Below are positions 1 through 8,540 of a DNA stretch of 64,000 nucleotides, in pieces. A program made the position numbers and the translations under genes. Numbering within the stretch: position 1 is the stretch's first letter; each line of letters starts with the position of its first letter. The notes under the pieces are model-generated. The model did no database searches. It saw only the letters and a program-made list of their open reading frames with translations, and was not told the DNA's origin. The DNA is from Enterococcus pallens ATCC BAA-351 (GTDB lineage Bacteria > Bacillota > Bacilli > Lactobacillales > Enterococcaceae), in assembly GCF_000407485.1 (NCBI RefSeq), contig NZ_ASWD01000002.1, positions 744,001 to 808,000 of the forward strand, given 5' to 3'.

Positions 1-2628
1 CGACACTAAATGATCCTTAACATAAAAAGCTGGATACGTTCCCTGATCAGGCTGGATCCCCTTTGAGGTGGTAATGATGGACAAATTATCATAGTAACTA
101 CCCGTAGACTCATCATTTTTTTCATAATTGCTAATCATTACTTCCCCATCAATCCAAACCGGGTATTGATCCGCTGTCACCTCAATCCGCATATCGCCGA
201 CACTATAGCCAGAAGTAATCTCAACATAGGCCTGCTCTGTATAGAGTCCATATTCACCACTAACGATAGTCGCTGATGTGTCTGCAAGCATTACCATTCC
301 TGAGCTGTCACCACCAGTGAGCCGCATCCCAGTTTTCTTAGTATTGATCGAAAGTTTACTGCTGTTAAAATTGTACATGTCCAGTCCACTAGCTTTGATC
401 CCTTCCTGGGCACCAGCAATGGTTAAAGCAATTCCCTCCAAGGCGATGCCTTCTGGACTCCAATTGGAGGTGGTGTATTCTGACTTTATGCCTGTAGCTT
501 GGGCCGTAATCGTGACTGGAATTTTGAACGTATTTTCTTCTCCGTATCCGCTGATGAATTTTAATTCAACACCTGTACTTGTTACGATCCCATCGCCAGC
601 ACTAGCAGTAACTGCTATTTTTGACCCACCATCAACGGTTGACGCATTAGGGGCACTCGCTTTAAAGCTTTTGTTTGTTCTAACTCCGGTTGTTCTGGCA
701 TTTACATCTATCGACAATAAACCTTCCGTATTTGTCAGTCCATTGGATGCCATAACCTCTAAATTGGCAGTCTGTATCCCACAGTCACCGACAGCTTCGA
801 TGATTACTTCATTTTCAGCCATAATATTTATGCCTGCTTCTGTCCCATCCAAGCCGTAGAAGCCATAAGAACCAGCTATCGCAGTCGGAGCTTGGGCTTT
901 CAAGGTAAGATCATTGCCCTGATCACTGAATTCCAGCAAACAAATTACTCCAGCCGAAGTCGGCAGCTCAGTCAGCGTTGAACTAGTAGCAATACTCAGC
1001 AGCTCCAGCAGAACAGCCATAGTCACTGACGATTCCCCTGAGGAGTTGCCTGTGACTCTTACTTTAGGCTTAGGTGTAGAATACGTATTGATCAATAAAT
1101 TCGCTGCTACAATTCCCTGTCCGCTATCTGCCTCGCCAATTAACTCAACCTCTTGATTTCCTTCAATCCTGAAACTCCCAGTAAAGACCCCTGTGCCCTC
1201 AGCTGCAAAACCGGCAACTTTCCCGGAGTTCAGCTGCATATCTCCCGGGTCAATATAGATTGTTCCATCATAGACACTCGCTGAGCGCATCAAAATGCCA
1301 AAGCCTGACTGAACAGTTCCCTCCAGCTCAGACAGGTAATCTGTCCCATTATAGGAAACTGCATCACAAGTATAGTTGCCTGCCTCTACACCCGTAGCTG
1401 TTGTAGACGCTCCCCTAATGATTCCGCCATAATTTGTCAAATAGCCATCAACAAAAACACCAATCCCTGACACACTGGTTCCGTTTAGCTTCCCTTCAAA
1501 GAAGCGCTCGGCTTCTTGTCCATGAGCATCTGGGATACTTTCGATGGTTATCCCTTCCTCCTTAGAAAAAATACCGTAGCCAGCACCATCGGCAATCCCG
1601 GTTAGTTCCGTTCCCTTCAGCTGATAGCTGGCAAATACCGCACCACAGCCGTTGGCACTTGTTCCATGGGCCAGCATTTTCGTTCCCGATAAGGCTTCAT
1701 AGGATGAAGAAGCAGCATCCTCCTGGTCAAGCTTCTCATAAAACTGAGCCAATCCAGTATAATCTTCCCGAACCGGCGGAGTCTCTTTGGTCATACTGAT
1801 CCCAGCCTGACTGGCGGAAGTATCAACATCCCCAGTAACATTTTTTGTGCCATCAGGCGTATAAATACCAACTTTGGCCGCCCGAACCTTCAGCAGAACT
1901 GGATTCCAGACCAGCTCCTCTAATTCACCAATGATCAAGCGATTAACGTGAATGCCATAAGCTAAATCCGTTTGAACAGTCAAGTCGGAGTCACTTAAAA
2001 TAGTCAATTCACTGTAGCTGCCAGCCGCTATCGTAATCTGCTGAATTGTATTGCTGTCGCCAGCAGGATTCTTTTCAGAATACAATCGATTTAAGCCATA
2101 GTCCTTAACATTAGCAAATTCAACAATCGTCTGTGCATCGTATTGCCCCGACCCTTTAACATCCTCTGGACGGTGAATCCCTCCGGCATAGTCTTCCGGA
2201 TTATCCATTAGCAAGTACGTTCCATCGTTTTTCAATACGATGCCTGTATCAACTATCGTAATCTTGGCCTCCGCATTGCGGGTCAAGCCACGACTTTTCT
2301 GCGCTTTATTTTCCGCTTCGGTCGTTTCCGGTGCTGTATTTTCCGGAACCATAGAAGTTGAAGTCTCCGCTTCCTTAGAAGAACGCATTGCATTTTCTTC
2401 CTTTATTTCTGAGGATTGATTATAATTAGGTAACTCATTTTCTACAACGTCGCTTTGGATCGTTTTTAGTGTTGAACTGTCTGTTGTAGGTACCTTTTCT
2501 GTCTCGGCAAAGACAGTATTAGGAAGTATTGGTGCAAAAACACTCAATAGGAGCCAAAAGCATAAAAAGCTTGGCGCCTTCCTAATCACGCTGGTTTTTC
2601 TTACCAAGCGTTTTGATTCTCTCTTCAA
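1..2628 (-). CDS. Large secreted surface protein, 5' part of gene (runs off left edge)
   Basis: An open frame of 876 codons with no stop runs from a TTG at 2628 to base 1, so the C-terminus lies outside the window. The TTG start is chosen because a strong AGGAGG lies about 9 bases upstream and a signal peptide follows directly: a basic N-terminus (KRESKRLVRK), a hydrophobic stretch and an Ala-type cleavage site near residue 41 (NTVFA). Next comes a Ser/Thr/Glu-rich linker of roughly 70 residues. The rest is Gly-, Ser- and Thr-rich with many short 'G-x-G-I-x' segments (TGIADGAGYGIFS, TSVSGIGVFVDG), which suggests a beta-solenoid-like adhesin. No catalytic motif is recognised. The anchor (LPXTG or other) would be beyond the edge. 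Family not identified; secretion is well supported, adhesion is inference. Confidence 0.8.
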   Translation of the reverse strand, partial: MKRESKRLVRKTSVIRKAPSFLCFWLLLSVFAPILPNTVFAETEKVPTTDSSTLKTIQSDVVENELPNYNQSSEIKEENAMRSSKEAETSTSMVPENTAPETTEAENKAQKSRGLTRNAEAKITIVDTGIVLKNDGTYLLMDNPEDYAGGIHRPEDVKGSGQYDAQTIVEFANVKDYGLNRLYSEKNPAGDSNTIQQITIAAGSYSELTILSDSDLTVQTDLAYGIHVNRLIIGELEELVWNPVLLKVRAAKVGIYTPDGTKNVTGDVDTSASQAGISMTKETPPVREDYTGLAQFYEKLDQEDAASSSYEALSGTKMLAHGTSANGCGAVFASYQLKGTELTGIADGAGYGIFSKEEGITIESIPDAHGQEAERFFEGKLNGTSVSGIGVFVDGYLTNYGGIIRGASTTATGVEAGNYTCDAVSYNGTDYLSELEGTVQSGFGILMRSASVYDGTIYIDPGDMQLNSGKVAGFAAEGTGVFTGSFRIEGNQEVELIGEADSGQGIVAANLLINTYSTPKPKVRVTGNSSGESSVTMAVLLELLSIATSSTLTELPTSAGVICLLEFSDQGNDLTLKAQAPTAIAGSYGFYGLDGTEAGINIMAENEVIIEAVGDCGIQTANLEVMASNGLTNTEGLLSIDVNARTTGVRTNKSFKASAPNASTVDGGSKIAVTASAGDGIVTSTGVELKFISGYGEENTFKIPVTITAQATGIKSEYTTSNWSPEGIALEGIALTIAGAQEGIKASGLDMYNFNSSKLSINTKKTGMRLTGGDSSGMVMLADTSATIVSGEYGLYTEQAYVEITSGYSVGDMRIEVTADQYPVWIDGEVMISNYEKNDESTGSYYDNLSIITTSKGIQPDQGTYPAFYVKDHLVS

Positions 2629-2905
2629 AAATAGCCACCTCCTACTTTCAGCCTACGCAGCACACTACAATACCTGCACCTTTGCAGACTGGATCCCTTT
2701 TTTCTTTGAAGGAAGAATTCTGAGAAAAAACACCAAAAATCCTTTTATATCAAGGCTTAAAGCAGCAGTTGACGGCGGAGGCGGACGGCTCATTTTTCCG
2801 AGTCAGCAATTAAGAACTTAAAACAAACAAAAAAACGCTCTTTTTAGTTAGCGCTTACATTTTCGAGTTATTCAATGTAAGGTACCTCTCCTAATTTTTA
2901 AAAAA
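2629..2905. other. Intergenic region downstream of integrase, with dyads
   Basis: This gap between the integrase 3' end and the surface protein gene holds a near-palindrome of A/T bases around 2891-2909 (CTAATTTTT against AAAAATTAG) touching the integrase stop, a TACATT/AATGTA dyad at about 2857-2880, and a short GC stem followed by a T run in the minus direction (about 2829-2852) that may terminate integrase transcription. Small dyads beside an integrase gene are where an attachment site would lie, but no duplicated core was found here. Confidence 0.3.
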
Positions 2906-4000
2906 TTAGCTGCATAGTGCGTTTACCCATTTTATCCGCTGTTCTTTGGTAGAATCCACGTAAATATCTAGCGTCATTTTAGCCGAATGGTGCCCTAACA
3001 AAGCGCTGACGGTGGCTACATCGGCACCCTTTTCAAGCAATCTTGTAGCAAAGGTATGCCGCAGCTGATGAAAATGAACAGCTCCTAGCTGCAGCTTTTT
3101 CATAAATGTTTTAAACTGATAATTTAATGCTCTAGGCTCAATATAGCGCTGCTTTTTCCCAATCACATAAGGACTTTTCTTCTCTTCAGCGATTCTTTTT
3201 AACAGCGACAGCAGGCTTGAGTTGATGGGGATCTTTCGTAATGAGGATTCACTTTTAACCGGTCCTTCAATCACTACCGTCTTCTGTTCTGCGTTTTGGA
3301 CTGGAATTCTTTGCAGTGTATGCCTCACCGTGATTTCTTTAGCAGAAAGGTCAACATCTTCCCACTTCAAGGCACAAATTTCACCGATTCGCATCCCGGT
3401 ATTTAAGGCAATGGCAACTGGCAGCTCTACCTCCTTTTCAGCCAGTGATTCCTCTACCTTGAGCTGTTCTTTTCTTGGCAAAGCAGCAATCTTGGTTTTC
3501 GCGGCCTTTGGTAGTTTTACATAGTCAAATAGGCGGACAATCATCGACGCTTGAAACACGTTTCGCAGCGACCGCTTCATAATTTGCAGTACTAATCGGA
3601 TAGATGAAGTCGATAGATTGGTTTGTTTCAGCTGCTGTACCAGCGCTTGAATATCCTCCTGTGTAAGCTTGTCCAGCCTTTTATTTCCTAAGTAAGGCAG
3701 AACATATTTAATCAGCTTGTATTGATAGCTTGCTTGGGTTGAAGGCTTCAATGGTTCATACTCCAGCTCTTTAAACCATTGATTCAGCCATTCCTTGACC
3801 GTTCCTCTGAAGTCATTGGATAAAATATTGCTGTTCTCATAGAGATTTTTGCAGTGCAGCAGCTTTTTTCTCAGCTTTTTAAATGAACGGTCATAGACAT
3901 ACCCATAACGAATTCGACCGCTTTCTGTTCGGCCTTTAATATAGCGTCCCTCCCAGCGTCCATCCTTTCGTTTGTAAATATTTTCTCCTCTACGGGCCAT
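2906..4000 (-). CDS. Tyrosine-type site-specific recombinase (phage/ICE integrase family)
   Basis: The protein has 364 residues in three parts: an AP2-like DNA-binding N-terminus (about 1-45), a SAM-like core-binding domain (about 65-160) and a catalytic domain (about 180-350). All catalytic residues are visible: R204 in TGMRIGE, K249, H311 and R314 in HFHQLRH, H337 in LLGHHS and the nucleophile Y347 in LDIYVD. This set is typical of active integrases. No excisionase, relaxase, replication or phage structural gene lies on either side, so the gene is an orphan: a remnant of an element, or a recombinase acting on a local site. It lies directly upstream of the truncated surface protein gene in the same orientation. 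Confidence 0.9.
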   Translation of the reverse strand: MARRGENIYKRKDGRWEGRYIKGRTESGRIRYGYVYDRSFKKLRKKLLHCKNLYENSNILSNDFRGTVKEWLNQWFKELEYEPLKPSTQASYQYKLIKYVLPYLGNKRLDKLTQEDIQALVQQLKQTNLSTSSIRLVLQIMKRSLRNVFQASMIVRLFDYVKLPKAAKTKIAALPRKEQLKVEESLAEKEVELPVAIALNTGMRIGEICALKWEDVDLSAKEITVRHTLQRIPVQNAEQKTVVIEGPVKSESSLRKIPINSSLLSLLKRIAEEKKSPYVIGKKQRYIEPRALNYQFKTFMKKLQLGAVHFHQLRHTFATRLLEKGADVATVSALLGHHSAKMTLDIYVDSTKEQRIKWVNALCS

Positions 4001-4158
4001 AAAATGATTCCTCTCCTTCTATATAATCGACGGCTTATTTGACGGCGGATAAAACTAGATGAATAAAACTATCCAGCTATCCAAAACTCATTTTCTACAT
4101 ATTTTTTTTGCATACTGTACATTTTTAAAAAAAAATGAACTTTTTCCTAGAATTCTAA

Positions 4159-4187
4159 TTGACAATTAAACTTCGATAAAATAGAAT
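4159..4187 (+). promoter_or_regulatory. Orphan sigma-A promoter
   Basis: TTGACA at 4159-4164 and TAGAAT at 4182-4187 are separated by exactly 17 bp. It points away from the integrase. The only frame just downstream encodes a 28-residue hydrophobic peptide (starts MNFYKIGFL at about 4219) without a ribosome binding site. The transcript may therefore be a small RNA running towards the 4539-4583 hairpin. Confidence 0.5.
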
Positions 4188-4538
4188 GATTACAAGAAAG
4201 TGCTTTTTATCTTAAAAATGAACTTTTATAAGATCGGTTTTTTAACTATTCTTCGTTTGTTTATTCTTGTTTTTCTTCCTTCAAAGAAAAAAATTTCTCC
4301 TTAGACTTTCAAAATCTTCTTTTTAATCGAAAAAAACCAGATAATTTACTCTAATTAAGAATGGGTCGGCCTATTTATAGCTTCTCCATAGTGATAACAT
4401 CATTTATATACTTTCCTCCTCTAAAAAAAGCAACAATATAGGTATTCTACCTTATAAAACCCCTTAAACGATAACAGAATTGAGTTATTATAAAAAAGAG
4501 ATTGGTACTGTCTAATTAGGTTTTCCCAACTTCAACAC

Positions 4539-4583
4539 AAATAGGCATTGATCAACAGAATGCCAGTTGATCAATGCCTATTT
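4539..4583. repeat. Perfect 18-bp inverted repeat (hairpin)
   Basis: The arms 4539-4556 and 4566-4583 are exact reverse complements around a 9-base loop. It lies 34 bp past the stop of the 44-residue peptide gene and may end its transcript. Neither side has a clear T run, so factor-independent termination is not certain; an operator or element end is also possible. Confidence 0.6.
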
Positions 4584-4616
4584 CAGATTGAATAGCCGAA
4601 AAAAACGACTGCTAAA

Positions 4617-4751
4617 TTAATCAGGATAATAACGATTTTGCTTATTTTTATTGATTGCTAGAACATCTAGCTCGCGATGAATTTCCTTACGGACCATCCA
4701 GAAAAAAATAACTGCAGCTACTACACTTGAATTTAGAATTAAATGCTTCAT
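4617..4751 (-). CDS. 44-residue single-span membrane peptide
   Basis: An ATG at 4751 follows a strong AAGGAGG with good spacing and opens a 44-codon frame ending in TAA. The product begins MKHLILNSS, has one hydrophobic helix (about residues 3-20), then a charged tail rich in Lys, Arg, Glu and Asn (RKEIHRELDV) ending YYPD. This suggests a small inner-membrane peptide with a cytoplasmic tail. It lies 30 bp downstream of a tRNA-like fold on the same strand and is followed by the 18-bp hairpin. I do not recognise a family. Small toxin, transport accessory or regulatory peptide are all possible; the clear ribosome binding site argues that it is translated. Confidence 0.6.
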   Translation of the reverse strand: MKHLILNSSVVAAVIFFWMVRKEIHRELDVLAINKNKQNRYYPD

Positions 4752-4781
4752 TTGAACGTCCTCCTTATCTTTTTTAGTGAA

Positions 4782-4876
4782 TGTGGACGGCAGGAATCGA
4801 ACCTGCAGCTCTTAATAAATATGAAACAAACCGTCGTTTACGTCTCATTGAGAGTTCAAACACCAAGTTCATCCAC
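4782..4876 (-). ncRNA. tRNA-like structured RNA (degenerate or non-canonical tRNA)
   Basis: On the minus strand a 7-bp acceptor-like stem pairs GTGGATG with CGTCCAC (one G-U) and is followed by an A as discriminator. A perfect T arm with the classic GGTTCGATTCC core sits at 4790-4806 next to the 3' acceptor strand. The middle is not a normal tRNA: there is no D arm and no clear anticodon loop. Instead a long hairpin (TGAGA..TAAAC, loop GACG, GTTTG..TTTCA) sits on a CTCT/AGAG helper stem. No CCA is encoded. It may be a decayed tRNA, a mobile-element tRNA remnant or a structured leader of the peptide gene 30 bp downstream. Confidence 0.4.
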
Positions 4877-5029
4877 CAGTTGATGACTTAACTATAAACA
4901 TAAGAACTTATACAAAGACTAAGAATCTAAGGAGAAAAAACGAACAATGCTAAATAATTACTTAATAGCATTAATATTTATCTAAACTGGCAGCTCCTGA
5001 GAAGCGGCAGTCACTTTTTATGGTATAGA

Positions 5030-5064
5030 AAAAATCAGCAGCTTCTCTCCAAAAAGCTGCTGAT
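5030..5064 (-). terminator. Factor-independent terminator
   Basis: A perfect 11-bp stem (5034-5044 with 5054-5064) is followed in the minus direction by a run of T. It lies 25 bp past the stop of the 133-codon gene. Confidence 0.85.
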
Positions 5065-5088
5065 AAGCATTCATTAACGCCAGAGAGA

Positions 5089-5490
5089 TTACTCCGTCGA
5101 GTGATCTTCCTCTTGGGTTTCTGCGGATTCCTTAAACAGGAGCAGGACATCGTCGTAGGCCTGGTGCACGCGATCCAGCCATTCCTGCGTAATCATCCCC
5201 TCTAGTTTTTTCTCCAGCTTAACCACCCCTTCATCTAAGGTTTCCGCGTAGACAATCGGCAGCCATGCCCCCTCTTTTTGTATGAAATGGTACATCCATT
5301 TAGCTTCTAGGGACAACGCATTAGGTAAATGAGTCAGCCCCGTGAAGTCACTGGAATGTCGCTTATACGGAGTTACATAAACAAAATAGCCTCCTCCAAA
5401 AGCGTACCACCTTGTTTCCAGTTTCCATCCATACTGCTGAACAACCTTGTGGATATTTTTCATACTGTGTATTGCTTGCATCACCCTCAC
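5089..5490 (-). CDS. Hypothetical protein, small and soluble
   Basis: The product has up to 133 residues, no signal peptide and no membrane span. It contains an aromatic, mixed alpha/beta-looking N-terminal half (WYAFGGGYFVYVTPYK) and an acidic helical C-terminus ending in a Gln/Glu-rich tail. The start is uncertain: GTG at 5490 and internal ATG codons (MQAIHS, MKNIHK) are all possible, and the best Shine-Dalgarno (AGGAGGTG, about 5533) serves instead a tiny frame of 8 codons that could be a leader peptide. The gene stands alone with its own terminator. No family recognised. Confidence 0.6.
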   Translation of the reverse strand: MRVMQAIHSMKNIHKVVQQYGWKLETRWYAFGGGYFVYVTPYKRHSSDFTGLTHLPNALSLEAKWMYHFIQKEGAWLPIVYAETLDEGVVKLEKKLEGMITQEWLDRVHQAYDDVLLLFKESAETQEEDHSTE

Positions 5491-5798
5491 ATGCGTTGCC
5501 CTAGTTACTCTTTTGATACAAGCAAATTCACCTCCTAAAATTACATTCTAAATACGTTTCTAAGGCAATGGGAAAACGCATTCTTAGAAATTCTAAAGGC
5601 AGTTTTTCCACTCAGAGATGAATTTTCAAAAAAGGAAGTATTTAGATCAAAATCGACTAAAGCAAGAATAACTCCAGCTAATTTTTCTTATTTTATCGAT
5701 CCTCACAGCTTATTTTTGAGCTTATCAACTATTAATCAGCAGGCAGGGTCATGTTATAATTTGTTTATTAACCAAGGTATTTGCTAAAGGAGAAGTTT
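5491..5798. other. Intergenic region between divergent genes
   Basis: It contains an AGGAGGTG on the minus strand near 5533 and, on the plus strand, a TATAAT about 40 bp before the RpiR gene with a poor -35 (TTAATC, 17-bp spacer). No gene was found. Confidence 0.4.
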
Positions 5799-6650
5799 AT
5801 GAACTTATTTAAAAAATTTGCTGAAATGGACCATCTAACGAATAACGAAAAAGCACTCGTGGCGTATATCCTAGCCGATCCAGCAAAAACATTGACTTTC
5901 AGAGCCCAAGAATTGGCTGATGCTGCTTTTGTCTCCGTAGCTGCTCTTTACCGCTTCATTAATAAGCTGGGACTTACCGGTATGGGAGAGCTGAAGGTGG
6001 AGCTGGCCTCCTCATTAAAGGAATCCCAGTCATCTGCAGCGATCGATTACGATTACCCAATTCTAGAGTCAGACACGCCTTTTCAAATTACGGAGAACTT
6101 AAACAAGATTTATAAGCGGACAATTGACGAAACCTTAACCTTTTCTGACCCAGAGGAATTAGCGGCTATCGGTCAAGCCTTGCAAAAAGCTAAAACCATT
6201 GATATCTATTCGGCCTCTGCCAATTTATTTTTCGCCAAAAATTTCAAATTTCAAATGCAGGAAATCGGCGTACTAGTCAACGTTCCCGAGGAAGATTACA
6301 TGCAGCGCTTGTCCGCAGCCAATAGTGATGCCGATCACCTTGCCATCGTGGTTTCTTATGGCGGTCGGGGGCAAACACTGAATGCAGTCGTGGAAATTCT
6401 CCACGAAAATCAGATTCCGATCGTCCTAATTACTTCAGTTCAGGACAATCCCTTAGCCAGCTTCGCGGATTACAAAATTTTTATGGCTTCGATTGAAAAT
6501 CATTACGACAAGGTGTCTTCTTTTTCCACAAGAATGTCGCTCTTGATGATTTTCGATACGTTGTATGCCGTCTATTTTAACCATCATTATGAACAAAACG
6601 TTGCCTTCAAAATTGCCAATTATCAGAAGATCAATAAAGAATTGAAATAA
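5799..6650 (+). CDS. MurR/RpiR family transcriptional regulator
   Basis: The ATG at 5799 is preferred over a TTG 18 bases earlier because AAAGGAG lies just before it, giving 283 residues. The N-terminal 75 residues form the HTH_6 fold (ELADAAFVSVAALYRFINKLG). The C-terminal part (about 110-250) is a SIS sugar-phosphate-binding domain, with IDIYSAS and AIVVSYGGRGQT matching its phosphate-binding strands. Such regulators sense sugar phosphates. No sugar operon is adjacent; the next gene, 116 bp on, is a HAD phosphatase that may act on the same kind of metabolite. Ligand unknown. Confidence 0.9.
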   Translation: MNLFKKFAEMDHLTNNEKALVAYILADPAKTLTFRAQELADAAFVSVAALYRFINKLGLTGMGELKVELASSLKESQSSAAIDYDYPILESDTPFQITENLNKIYKRTIDETLTFSDPEELAAIGQALQKAKTIDIYSASANLFFAKNFKFQMQEIGVLVNVPEEDYMQRLSAANSDADHLAIVVSYGGRGQTLNAVVEILHENQIPIVLITSVQDNPLASFADYKIFMASIENHYDKVSSFSTRMSLLMIFDTLYAVYFNHHYEQNVAFKIANYQKINKELK

Positions 6651-6766
6651 ATGTTTCAGCTTGCGGCTGTTGTTTGCCGCTCATTGAAAAAGTTGTTTCA
6701 AAGTCGCTCCTACCGACAACTTTCTCTTTTTTTCTTGCTATACTCTAAAAAAGAGGAGGAGAAACA

Positions 6767-7606
6767 ATGACCTTAAAAGCAATTGTTTTGGATATCGATG
6801 GAACCTTGTTAAATGAAAAAAAAGAAATTTCACCCGCTACGAAGAAAGCCTTGATCGAGGCGCAGCAAAACGGCATCAAGCTTATTTTAGCCTCTGGTCG
6901 TCCGACCTCGGGAATGCTAATCTACGCCGATGAGCTTGAAATGAAGCAGCACCATGGTTTGCTGGTTTCGTATAATGGTGCCAAGGTAATTGATTGCCAG
7001 ACGAATGAGGAACTGTTCAGCCAGGCAATGACGGTGGAAGAAGGCCGGGCAGTATTGGAACACCTGAAGAAATTTGATGTGAAGGTAATGATCGATAAAG
7101 ACGATTATATGTACGTAAATAATGTCTACGACTGTGATATTACCCATAAAGGGAATAAAATAAACATTATTGAATACGAATCTCGCGGCGGCAACTACAA
7201 GCTGTGTGAAATTGATGATTTAGCTGCCTTTTTAAACGAGCCTCCCAGCAAGATTCTTACAGCTGGCGAACCAGAGTATCTAGCCACTCATTATCAAGAA
7301 ATGATGGCGCCTTTTAGTGATTCCTTAAATTGTGTTTTTACCGCTGATTTCTATTTTGAATTTACCGCTGAAGGAATCGACAAAGCCAAAGCCTTAGACA
7401 CGGTTTTACGACCGCTAGGCATTACTCCTGAAGAGATTGCGGCTTTTGGAGATGGTCATAATGATATCACCTTGATTCAGTATGCAGGCAAAGGCGTTGC
7501 CATGGAGAATGCCGTGCCAGAATTAAAAGCGGCGGCTGATCACATTACCCTTTCCCATAATGCTGATGGTATTCCCCATATGCTGGAACAGCTGGTGAAT
7601 GTTTAG
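6767..7606 (+). CDS. Cof-type HAD-IIB family sugar-phosphate phosphatase
   Basis: The product has 279 residues. HAD motif I is DIDGT (nucleophile D9, general acid D11), motif II the Ser of LASGR, and motif IV the GDGHND near residue 225. A Cof-type cap lies between them (about 85-200). The family removes phosphate from sugar phosphates and related metabolites, with loose substrate range. AGGAGGAG precedes the ATG. It follows the RpiR gene in the same direction and ends at a strong bidirectional terminator. The substrate cannot be read from sequence. Confidence 0.9.
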   Translation: MTLKAIVLDIDGTLLNEKKEISPATKKALIEAQQNGIKLILASGRPTSGMLIYADELEMKQHHGLLVSYNGAKVIDCQTNEELFSQAMTVEEGRAVLEHLKKFDVKVMIDKDDYMYVNNVYDCDITHKGNKINIIEYESRGGNYKLCEIDDLAAFLNEPPSKILTAGEPEYLATHYQEMMAPFSDSLNCVFTADFYFEFTAEGIDKAKALDTVLRPLGITPEEIAAFGDGHNDITLIQYAGKGVAMENAVPELKAAADHITLSHNADGIPHMLEQLVNV

Positions 7607-7635
7607 GCAGGAAATGATTAACTATTCCACAAGCC

Positions 7636-7683
7636 AAAAAGGCACGAGAATTTGAACCTTCGCTCAAATTCTCGTGCCTTTAA
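7636..7683. terminator. Bidirectional terminator between HAD and catalase genes
   Basis: A perfect 15-bp stem (7641-7655 with 7664-7678) has an A run on its left and a T run on its right, so it can end transcripts from both convergent genes. Confidence 0.9.
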
Positions 7684-7687
7684 CAAG

Positions 7688-8512
7688 CTATTTCTTTGGT
7701 GTACCATACATTTTAGGAGTTACGTCTGACAACTTAGGTGCTTGGCCTTCCACCTTCGGCTCTTCGTGATACTGATACTCACCTTCGCCATCCAGTGATT
7801 TGCCTTCAGCCCAGCTGCCCTTCTTGCTGTCTTCTCCTTCAGAAAAATTATAGAAATCATAGGCGATATCCATCCGTTCCTTTTCGCGAGGAAACGTACT
7901 TGGAACCAAAATAGATCCCTCTTTTTCTTCCAGTTCTTTTACTGCTTCTGCCCATAAATTTTGATGATAACTATCGCGAGCCAGTAAAACTGCTAACAGA
8001 TCCTTGACTCCCTTATCATCAATCATTTCATAAATACGAGCTACCTGCAGCCGGCCTTGCGACTCAGCATTTAGGTTTGCTCGGAAATCTGCCAATAGAT
8101 TTCCGCTGGCGATAATATAAGCACCGCTCCAAGGATTTCCTAGACTATCCGCTGGTCGTGGTCCTAATCCAGCAACAATTGCTTGCTGCGGATTCATTCC
8201 GGCGATCATCGCGCCAATAGCTGGATCCTTTTTCATTGCGGCTTCTTGATCCTCAACTGGTGCGCCCTCTAACAAACGAGCCACCATTGTTGCCAGCATT
8301 TCTACGTGACCAATTTCTTCCGTAGCAATATCCATCAACATGTCTTTATATTTTTCTTCGCCGCGACAGCTCCAACCTTGGAAAAGATATTGCATCGCAA
8401 CACTCATTTCGCCGTATTGCCCACCAATTAATTCTTGTAAATACTTGGCAATTAAAGGATTGGGCTTATCCGGTTTCGCTTCAAACTGTAGCTCTTTTTT
8501 GTGCAAAAACAT
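7688..8512 (-). CDS. Manganese catalase
   Basis: This 274-residue protein matches the dimanganese, non-haem catalases that convert hydrogen peroxide to water and oxygen. The four-helix-bundle metal ligands are visible: E35 (GQYGEMS), E66 and H69 (TEEIGH), E150 (NLNAES) and H183 (DSYHQN). The C-terminus is a long polar tail after about residue 220, as usual in the family. AGGAGGA stands before the ATG. It lies 28 bp downstream of the GlsB-type gene on the same strand, which suggests a joint stress-response unit. A haem-free enzyme suits a lactic-type bacterium that does not make haem. Confidence 0.95.
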   Translation of the reverse strand: MFLHKKELQFEAKPDKPNPLIAKYLQELIGGQYGEMSVAMQYLFQGWSCRGEEKYKDMLMDIATEEIGHVEMLATMVARLLEGAPVEDQEAAMKKDPAIGAMIAGMNPQQAIVAGLGPRPADSLGNPWSGAYIIASGNLLADFRANLNAESQGRLQVARIYEMIDDKGVKDLLAVLLARDSYHQNLWAEAVKELEEKEGSILVPSTFPREKERMDIAYDFYNFSEGEDSKKGSWAEGKSLDGEGEYQYHEEPKVEGQAPKLSDVTPKMYGTPKK

Positions 8513-8540
8513 CCTAAGATTCCTCCTTTATGACGGGTAT

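Larger units (their letters stand above)
4001..4616. other. AT-rich non-coding region upstream of integrase
   Basis: No convincing gene was found. The region contains a strong plus-strand promoter (4159-4187), an AGGAGG-preceded micro-frame of only ten codons on the minus strand (4371-4403), and a perfect 18-bp inverted repeat at 4539-4583. Base composition is clearly more AT-rich than in the neighbouring genes. Confidence 0.5.

Noticed and set aside
278-859. Plus-strand frame of 193 codons
   Set aside because: It lies antisense to the 876-codon surface protein frame, which has start, ribosome binding site and signal peptide.
4371-4403. Ten-codon minus-strand frame after AGAGGAGG
   Set aside because: Too short to support as a gene; spacing is long and no conserved context is visible. 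The ribosome binding site is good, so it is only noted.
4782-4876. A functional standard tRNA gene
   Set aside because: Acceptor stem and T arm fit, but there is no D arm or anticodon loop and no encoded CCA, so it is listed only as tRNA-like.
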